Position numbers and translations under genes: made by a program. From Arabidopsis thaliana (Eukaryota; Streptophyta; Magnoliopsida; Brassicales; Brassicaceae), in contig NC_003074.8 of assembly GCF_000001735.4 (NCBI RefSeq), positions 14,639,261-14,703,260 on the forward strand: DNA of 64,000 bases, written 5' to 3'. Shown here piece by piece: positions 58,398 to 64,000 of the stretch (position 1 is its first letter; the number at the start of each line of letters is the position of its first letter). The notes under the pieces are model-generated. The model made no database searches, had not been told where the DNA came from, and worked only from the letters and a program-made list of their open reading frames with translations.

Positions 58398-59162
58398 ATG
58401 TTCCATCAAAGTAAACACTCATACATTGAATTGAATCCCAACAGTGACGGACACGTAAATGACATTGAATGCAACCATAAATTCCCCAACAATATCTCTA
58501 TAATGGTCAACCCAACTATCTCCGACGATTTACTCGCTAAGATAGCTAAGAAAATAGCAGACAAATGCTGGTGGGACCTTCAGCCACTACTACGATCAGG
58601 CAATCGTGGAAGAGACATTTTCAGCTTGTGCGGCGATCCCGATGACATTCAAGCTAGAGGTGACCATTATCCATCCGGAGTCGAGGAAGAAGGCCGTCAT
58701 CGACCATTTTGCTTAAGGTGTCTTGCTGCTGACAATCCCACAATAGTGTATTACGAGGTTATGCGTGTTCTAACGCATCAACGTGACATCCAGGGAGCCA
58801 TTAATCTTTTGCGTCGTCATGCTCCAGCACAAGCGGATGCAACACTTGCTTCCGGTATACTATTCATAATTGACGGAAATTATTATTTGGGCGTTATGTT
58901 TCTTCAGCTATTCGCACGCCATCATTATCCATTGGGCACGGAAGAGACTCGGGATTCGTGTGAGCAGTTCATGGACGAGATAAAACAATATCGCCCTACT
59001 TACAATAATACATACGGTGCTACTTATGCCTATCCTAACAGCCATGGAATTCAAACTCCACCATGTGCTACCTATTGTTACATGGTCTCTTGCCCTTTCA
59101 AGAAAAATTGCAACTGTTGTTATCTCAGGTGGTGTGCTAAGCGACTGAGCATAATCCTATAG
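58398..59162 (+). CDS. F-box-like protein of the At2g35280 type, copy 2
   Basis: An open frame of 254 residues from ATG 58398; an internal Met at 58503 aligns with the copy 1 start. It shares with copy 1 ISDDLLAKIAKKIADKCWWD, the SLCG.PDD block, HYPSG, the region VMRVLTHQRDIQGAINLLRR and the cysteine-rich tail (CATYCYMVSCPFKKNCNCCY, ending CAKR). Cysteine number and spacing in the tail are conserved between copies despite many substitutions elsewhere. The frame is intact. It lies in tandem with copies 1 and 3 and in the same motif field. Confidence 0.7.
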   Translation: MFHQSKHSYIELNPNSDGHVNDIECNHKFPNNISIMVNPTISDDLLAKIAKKIADKCWWDLQPLLRSGNRGRDIFSLCGDPDDIQARGDHYPSGVEEEGRHRPFCLRCLAADNPTIVYYEVMRVLTHQRDIQGAINLLRRHAPAQADATLASGILFIIDGNYYLGVMFLQLFARHHYPLGTEETRDSCEQFMDEIKQYRPTYNNTYGATYAYPNSHGIQTPPCATYCYMVSCPFKKNCNCCYLRWCAKRLSIIL

Positions 59163-59884
59163 TAATATCATTCTACTAGTTAGTTGACGTTTTTATTAAA
59201 TGTTATCTGCTAAGTTATGTTTAAGTTCTTTTAATGTTGCGTTGAAGTTATGTTGCATGTTCTTGTTATTCTCTAGTTACGATGTTTTAAGGGTTTTTGT
59301 TATGATTCTATGAAGTTATGTTTCTAGTTCTTGTTATCCTCTAGTTATGAAGTTGTTCGGTTTAATGTGGCTATGCATATTAAATGACAATATCTAGATT
59401 TTGAATATCCTCTAGTTATGAATAATATACTTATCAAGTACTTACATTCTAACTTTGAAGTTTCTATAAATGTAAGTATTAATGTCATTGAATTGACTCA
59501 AAAGAAAGATTTGTAATAGACGTGACATGCCCTAATAAATACACTCTCAGTCGGCGTAAAGGTTTATAACTTTGGTTGCATCGTAAATTGCAAATTTAGT
59601 TATAGACGTACATGTGTATCTCTATACGTACATAAATCTATTTAGTCTAAAATTGAACCTAGGTTTATACCGGAAATATTTTATACTTTATTCTTATCAA
59701 ATAAACACAGTTAATGGTCTCTTCTTTTAATACCACCTACTATATGTAAGTGGAACGTCTAACATTTACTTAGTTGTCTCCTCGCCATTAGTTCTATATA
59801 CTGTAACATGTTTACTCCACATTACACATTCCTCTAACTACGACAAATATAACCTAAATACACAAACCTCCGTTTTATTTGGTA
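59163..59884. promoter_or_regulatory. Intergenic region between F-box-like copies 2 and 3
   Basis: Noncoding. It has a GACGTACATG half-site near 59606 and ATACGTACATA near 59623. The first part (59163-59480) contains degenerate ~60-bp repeats around TCTAGTTATGAA and GTTATGTTT. Confidence 0.45.
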
Positions 59885-60514
59885 ATGGATGTCTCCACAC
59901 CCCCACCAGCAGAGATTTATCTTGCCATTCAGTTGCCGAATCCACTCAGCATTCTTTTCAACTACCTACCCGTTTCTTTAACTCCAATAAACACGCTCAG
60001 AGGTCACGTTAACACGCTGGAGCCGACCGCTATTAACATGGATGAGTTCATGACGTGGCTTGATTTTGTGTTGCCGAAAACACCTTTCCAACCATATTTC
60101 ACCCTCTTGCTTGAACGGGGAGCAAGTCCGGCGCTTTACCTTGAAGGAGTCCGTTTAGCTTGCAACTTCGTCACCGTAGCACATGGTATAACCATGTTGG
60201 GATCTATCTCTGCCACCGACGCATATGCATGCTTCCTTCATGGTCTGTTTCTAACCGCAACTGGCAACGGACGGGAGTTTGAACCCGTGAATGCGACTTT
60301 CTGGGATTTAGTGCCATCATTTGAAGATGCAAACACAGTGGGGGAGTTAGTTATGTATCACATAAGTCGATTGTATGCTCAAGGACCTCGGATGTGGAAT
60401 CTATCATGGAGGTTCATGATTTCACCAGACTGCTTGGGTCATTGCAGCTACGGAGCTTGCTGCCACAATTATTTGTTCTACTGGTATGCTAGGGAGTTGT
60501 GCATATTTTATTAA
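59885..60514 (+). CDS. Divergent F-box-like paralogue, copy 3
   Basis: An open frame of 209 residues from ATG 59885. The F-box-like N-terminus is barely recognisable (EIYLAIQLPNPLSILFNYLP). The middle region LLERGASPALYLEGVRLACN, then GITMLGSISATDAYACFLHG, matches the NPxxVYxExxRVL...GAIxLLxxxAP block of copies 1 and 2. The tail retains clustered cysteines (CLGHCSYGACCHNYLFYWYA). I read it as an old duplicate of the same family. The frame is open, but its assignment rests on modest similarity. Confidence 0.55.
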   Translation: MDVSTPPPAEIYLAIQLPNPLSILFNYLPVSLTPINTLRGHVNTLEPTAINMDEFMTWLDFVLPKTPFQPYFTLLLERGASPALYLEGVRLACNFVTVAHGITMLGSISATDAYACFLHGLFLTATGNGREFEPVNATFWDLVPSFEDANTVGELVMYHISRLYAQGPRMWNLSWRFMISPDCLGHCSYGACCHNYLFYWYARELCIFY

Positions 60515-61140
60515 GGAATGGCGTTCGTTCAGCATCTTTTTTCCCATTCTATGCATCGGCATCGGTTATATGCTTTGGCTTTAGTATCCTTTTGTTGTAT
60601 GCTCTACTCGGTTTATTGTTATGCTTTGTATTTCCTTGTTTTATTGTTATAATTTGTATTTCCTTGTTTTATTGTTATGTTTTGTATTTCCTTGTTTTCA
60701 AATTATGTTATGAATGAAATTAAGTTTCTTTATATTCTATATAGAGTACAACTATGCTAATAATGTTGCTAGAGTTTGAACGTACACCGATTTAAATATA
60801 CGTCCATGAAAAGTCAGCAATAAAATTTTATTACAAGTTAGAGGTATTTTATAATAAGTAAAACTTTAGCAGTTTGAACGTACACTTATCCAATATACGT
60901 CCATGAAATATAATGTCGGAAATAAGTAAAACTTTAGCATAAATATAGGATATGTTTAAATTCGGTTACAAATTTATAGTTTTTAAGAATAACAGAAACA
61001 ACAGAAAAACTAATACACAACGACTTTGGAGATGGGGCAATTGCTCACAATCTTCAGTTTATAAGTCCCGCTCAGACGCCAGGAAACGAGAGCAATAACA
61101 TTTTAAGGACCAGTTAGCCTTTGGAAGAATCTTTGAAATT
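60515..61140. other. Noncoding region with tandem GAACGTACAC/ATATACGTCCATG repeats
   Basis: Two ~100-bp units (about 60770-60870 and 60870-60970) each carry GAACGTACAC, an AT spacer, ATATACGTCCATGAAA and AAGTAAAACTTTAGC. No coding sequence. It separates the plus-strand F-box-like genes from the minus-strand RPA-like pseudogene. Confidence 0.6.
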
Positions 61141-61149
61141 CCAAAGCTT

Positions 61150-61921
61150 GTAGTTTGTGTGATTCACATTGAAGAACTTCCTTGCTACAGAGAATATATA
61201 TATTATACGGAAGATTAGAAACATAAAGGTGAAAACTTTTTTAAAAATTAACACAGAAGCACTTACTATTGATCCATTATCTTAAAAGAAAGCTTCAGCC
61301 CACGGTAGTCTTCGGTCAAGTTGCCAACCTCAAGTAGCGCAACAATCACATCTGGTGTATGTAATAAAAGATATAAGTATTACGTGTACGTACAAATTCC
61401 AAGAATGAATAGAAAGTCAAATATACTAACCAACTAACACTCCGGTGGTAACTGTCTTCTCGATGATGTAGTCAAAAGGAGTAAAATCGTAATACAGTAT
61501 TGCAGCCAATCCCGAAGGTTTGGTAACAATGGTCTGATCCATAAAACAGATCCGGTAGTCATGGGACGTTGTGTGTATCCCCTCGTCGTGGTTTCGAACC
61601 GAGAAAGTATTGATAACTATCCACTCATTTTCTCGGATACGGTCAAAGTAAAATGAAGCAATGCGACGATTAATGGTAGCTTCTATGCGGGGACGGCAAC
61701 CCTGCACCATATCATGATGATTAGTTACATGTAAGGTTTGTGAAAGTAAAAACGTTATAAACACATTTGCGAAATAGTACTCGATTATCGGTCAAGATGA
61801 GTGCGAGGTCGAACTCATTTACTCCCACGCATTTCTTAAACACCGTGACCACAAAAGCGCGTATACTTCATTCAGTGATCATTGGACAAAGTTCGGAAAT
61901 GGAATGATATCCATCATCCAT
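61150..61921 (-). pseudogene. RPA-like OB-fold (DUF223) gene remnant, stop codon
   Basis: Exons on the minus strand: 61921 to about 61765 (MDDGYHSISELCPMITE, TGA at 61870-61868, then SIRAFVVTVFKKCVGVNEFD); about 61702-61432 (GCRPRIEATINRRIASFYFD, REWIV-like strand, GIHTTSHDYRICFMDQTIVT); about 61360-61270 (DVIVALLEVGNLTEDYRGLK then LSFKIMDQ); and a small piece near 61200-61140 (FFNVNHTNYKLWNF). The order is that of Brassicaceae replication-factor-A1-like proteins, which bind single-stranded DNA. The internal TGA replaces what is usually a tryptophan position. GTACGTAC at 61386 sits in an intron. Confidence 0.7.
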
Positions 61922-61929
61922 GATGCCAA

Positions 61930-62369
61930 CAAAAGTACCAGAATAACCGACTTTCTGTCTTATTTGTGTGGTGGGTTTGGACTTTCGTTTGAATGAGTGA
62001 AGGGTGTTATTACCAGGTTCTTAAATAGATTTTAAAACGACGCGATGATTGGTCCCAGATCAATGTAACGGTTTAGTTAAAAATATAATTGTCAACTCTT
62101 TTATAATAAGATGTACGAAGCATACGTACAAATGAAAACATTTATCAAAGTTACGTACAGACAACAACGTCTACTTACAAAAAGTTGAATGATAAGTAAA
62201 ACCGATAATACGAGGTCCACAAACGTTCGTACACACAATAACGTACAAACAAAATAATATTTAAAATAAAAATTAGACTGATAAAAAGATTTCCAAAAAA
62301 CGTACGTAGAAAATCGTCCAAAAGCACAGAAACGTAAACTCTAACCATCGCGAGTAAAAAAGTCATCGA
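61930..62369. other. Noncoding region with clustered ACGTAC half-sites
   Basis: ATACGTACAAATG, TTACGTACAGAC, TTCGTACACACAATAACGTA and AACGTACGTAG lie between 62110 and 62310. There is no coding sequence up to the zinc-knuckle exon. Confidence 0.6.
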
Positions 62370-62459
62370 CTAAATAGGGTTTTTGCATGTCTTCTTGTTA
62401 TGACCGGTTTTCCAACATCTTGTACACTGATTAGGAATGAGTCTTTTCTGCCTCTTTTT
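62370..62459 (-). pseudogene. Terminal exon of a MuDR-type transposase (zinc knuckle), remainder lost
   Basis: After an acceptor (ACTTTCAG) the frame reads KRQKRLIPNQCTRCWKTGHN then KKTCKNPI and stops at 62372-62370. C-x2-C-x4-H-x4-C with GHNKKTC is the characteristic C-terminal zinc knuckle of MULE transposases. The rest of the gene should lie further right on the minus strand, but Athila-type sequence begins at about 62520. It shows that a MULE transposase gene once stood convergent to the ULP-like gene, as in VANDAL elements. Confidence 0.7.
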
Positions 62460-62519
62460 CTGAAAGTTGTAAAACCTTAGTATCTTAGTTAAAATAAAGT
62501 AAAAATTGCATAGCAGTTA

Positions 62520-64000
62520 GGATGTTCAGTATAACCCATTTGTTCAGTATAACCAAGGTTATGTCCCAAAGCTGCTGTTTAATGGAGGCTACCAACAGCA
62601 GAATCCACCACCAGGGTTCACTGAACAACCATAACAAGCCTCAGCAGCTCAAGATCCTGAAATTAAGCAACTCATTCAACAAATCATTCAAGAACAAGCT
62701 ACTAGCGCTATGGCTTTTGACAAGAAGATAGCTGAATTACACAACAAGATCGATTGTTCTTACAACGATCTAAATGTCAAGTTCGAAGCTTTGTATTCCA
62801 AAATCAAGTATGTGGAGAGTCAATTTGCATCAACATCTGCTCCGAAGCATCCTCAGCAACTTCCTGGGAAAGCAGTCCAGAATCCTAAGGATTATGCTAC
62901 TGCAAATGCTATCACAATCCACCAAGAAGATGAGTCTCCACCAAATCATCAGACTCCCAATACTGAGGACAACATGATTCAAGAAGGGGGGGATTCAACT
63001 CAAATTGCTGCACCTGCCACCTAGCAATTCATCTGGATTATAGAGCACACACCTTTGCTGAATACTCACCATTCTGGAAAAAAATTCAAAATTGAAAAAC
63101 TCAAGAAAGGTCAGAATCAAGAGATGATTAGCAGTGCCACCACCCAAGAAACTTACAAGAAGAAAGTCATCCAAGAAAAGCTTGATGATCCCGGTTCATT
63201 CACTCTGCCATGCTCTCTAGGATCATTGACATTCAATAAGTGCCTTTGTGATTTGGGAGCATTTGTTAGCCTTATGCCTCTCTCTACTGCCAAAAGGCAA
63301 GGGATCATGGAATACAAGTTCTACAACTTAGCTTTACTCTTAGCTGATGGTTCTGTTGCACATCCTCATGGTCTAATAGAAAATTTGCCTGTCAAGATTG
63401 GAAATGTTGATATACCTACAGATTTTGTGGTATTGGACGTAGATGAAGAAGGCAAGGATCCCCTGATCCTAGGCAAACCATTCTTAGCTTCTGCTGGAGC
63501 AGTCATAGATGTCAGGAATGGAAAAATTAATCTGAACCTTGAAAAAGGCATCAAGATGAAGTTTGACATCAGAAAAGCTTCAGGGAAATCAACAACAGGA
63601 GGTTAGAATTTTGGGATTCAGGACATGGATGTTGATGAAGAAACAGAAGCTGGAACCTCACCAAGAGTTAACTATACTTCTCAACTCAGCAAGCGGAAGA
63701 GAACTTTTGACCACAAGAAGAGAGCAATATAAGGGTTAGCTCAAACTGAAGATCCTACAAAAGATGACTCGTATGAGATAAGAAAAAAATTTAACTGCCA
63801 AAGTAGAGTCATAGAGAAATTATCTTCAAGGGTGATGAAGCTGAAAGATCAACATGGATGTTTGAAAAAAGAGTTAATAAGTTTTCAAATGGTATTGATC
63901 CAGAGAAGATGGAAACTGCACTAGCTATCAAAGAGAACGAAGATTTCACAACAGAAGCGTTTGCACCAGAAGATTAGAAAGGAGTTCACTTAGAGGAAAG
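62520..64000 (+). mobile_element. Athila-type gypsy retrotransposon fragment (gag end and protease)
   Basis: From [20 protein letters not shown] the sequence is gag ([29 protein letters not shown], coiled-coil-like to about 63020). Stops interrupt it near 62630 and at 63022-63024. The retropepsin-like domain follows in 63055-63606: [29 protein letters not shown], then [24 protein letters not shown] in place of DSGA is usual for Athila. Sequence to 64000 continues the Athila spacer region with stops. The element runs off the right edge; no LTR is in the window. Confidence 0.85.

Larger units (their letters stand above)
52753..62310. repeat. Field of dispersed palindromic TGTACGTACA motifs
   Basis: Exact GTACGTAC at 52753, 53815, 54021, 54222, 54396, 54603, 55326, 56825, 58204 and 61386. 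The longer palindrome TACGTACGTA is at 58224. Many ACGTAC half-sites occur (for example near 53865, 55108, 55891, 55909, 58031, 58303, 58343, 59607, 59625, 60781, 60880, 62126, 62152, 62240 and 62303). The related pair GAACGTACAC...ATATACGTCCATGAAA recurs at 60779 and 60879. Almost all lie in introns and intergenic DNA. From base composition (about 35% GC) fewer than one GTACGTAC is expected per 64 kb. I saw none outside this field; the nearest approach is CTACGTACG near 16193. Confidence 0.85.

Overview
This is a TE-dense stretch of a plant nuclear genome. It is almost certainly Brassicaceae and near Arabidopsis. The evidence is the combination of DUF1985/Ulp1-like Mutator (MULE) genes, At2g35280-type F-box-like genes, an ECA1 prolamin-like gene, DUF223 RPA-like sequence, Athila-type gypsy sequence and AT-rich intergenic DNA with plant splice signals. 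Nothing prokaryotic is present. Only two loci look like ordinary host genes: an 11-exon GPI-type aspartic protease on the minus strand (26.5-29.9 kb) and a single-exon ECA1-like secreted peptide on the minus strand (43.8-44.15 kb).

Layout. 0-2.7 kb: 5' part of a DUF1985 (ULP-like) MULE gene, running leftward from a terminal inverted repeat. 2.9-4.5 kb: broken 5' half of a MuDR-type transposase gene, cut by an Athila/Tat-like LTR (4.6-7.7 kb). That LTR is itself split by a tandem array of Cassandra-type TRIM elements (5640-7277) whose LTRs carry 5S rRNA-like sequence; a perfect 5-bp target duplication brackets the array. 7.9-9.8 kb: further LTR debris. 10.6-13 kb: a defensin-like exon and a 1.0-kb MULE (9-bp TSD). 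13.5-16.5 kb: a 3.0-kb nonautonomous MULE (9-bp TSD) sharing termini with the DUF1985 element at the left edge. 17.5-23.5 kb: full-length but decayed L1-type LINE with a 16-bp TSD. 23.8-24.9 kb: LTR remnant. 25.8 and 41.0 kb: two PPR pseudogene fragments in a repeatedly duplicated block. 31.9-36.6 kb: complete Ty1/copia element with two lesions. 37.3-38.5 kb: Harbinger-type element carrying a 27-bp minisatellite. 39.2-40.4 kb: solo LTR. 47-48.7 kb: two MITEs. 49.7-51.1 kb: fragments of a THA8-like PPR gene and of a class III peroxidase gene.

The most unusual part is 51.8-62.5 kb. A many-exon DUF1985-Ulp1 pseudogene, three At2g35280-like F-box-like genes with open frames, an RPA-like (DUF223) pseudogene and the terminal zinc-knuckle exon of a MuDR transposase all lie inside one field of a repeated palindromic motif, TGTACGTACA. 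By eye I count ten exact GTACGTAC octamers and many ACGTAC half-sites there, almost all in introns and intergenic DNA, and no exact octamer elsewhere in the window. This looks like one large gene-carrying MULE whose noncoding DNA is marked by a family-specific motif. The arrangement resembles the sequence-specific anti-silencing (VANC) system described for VANDAL MULEs in Arabidopsis, but with a different motif. The right end of the element is cut by an Athila-type gypsy fragment that runs to the window edge.

All coordinates of exons, TSDs and terminal repeats were read by eye. No alignment or database search was run.
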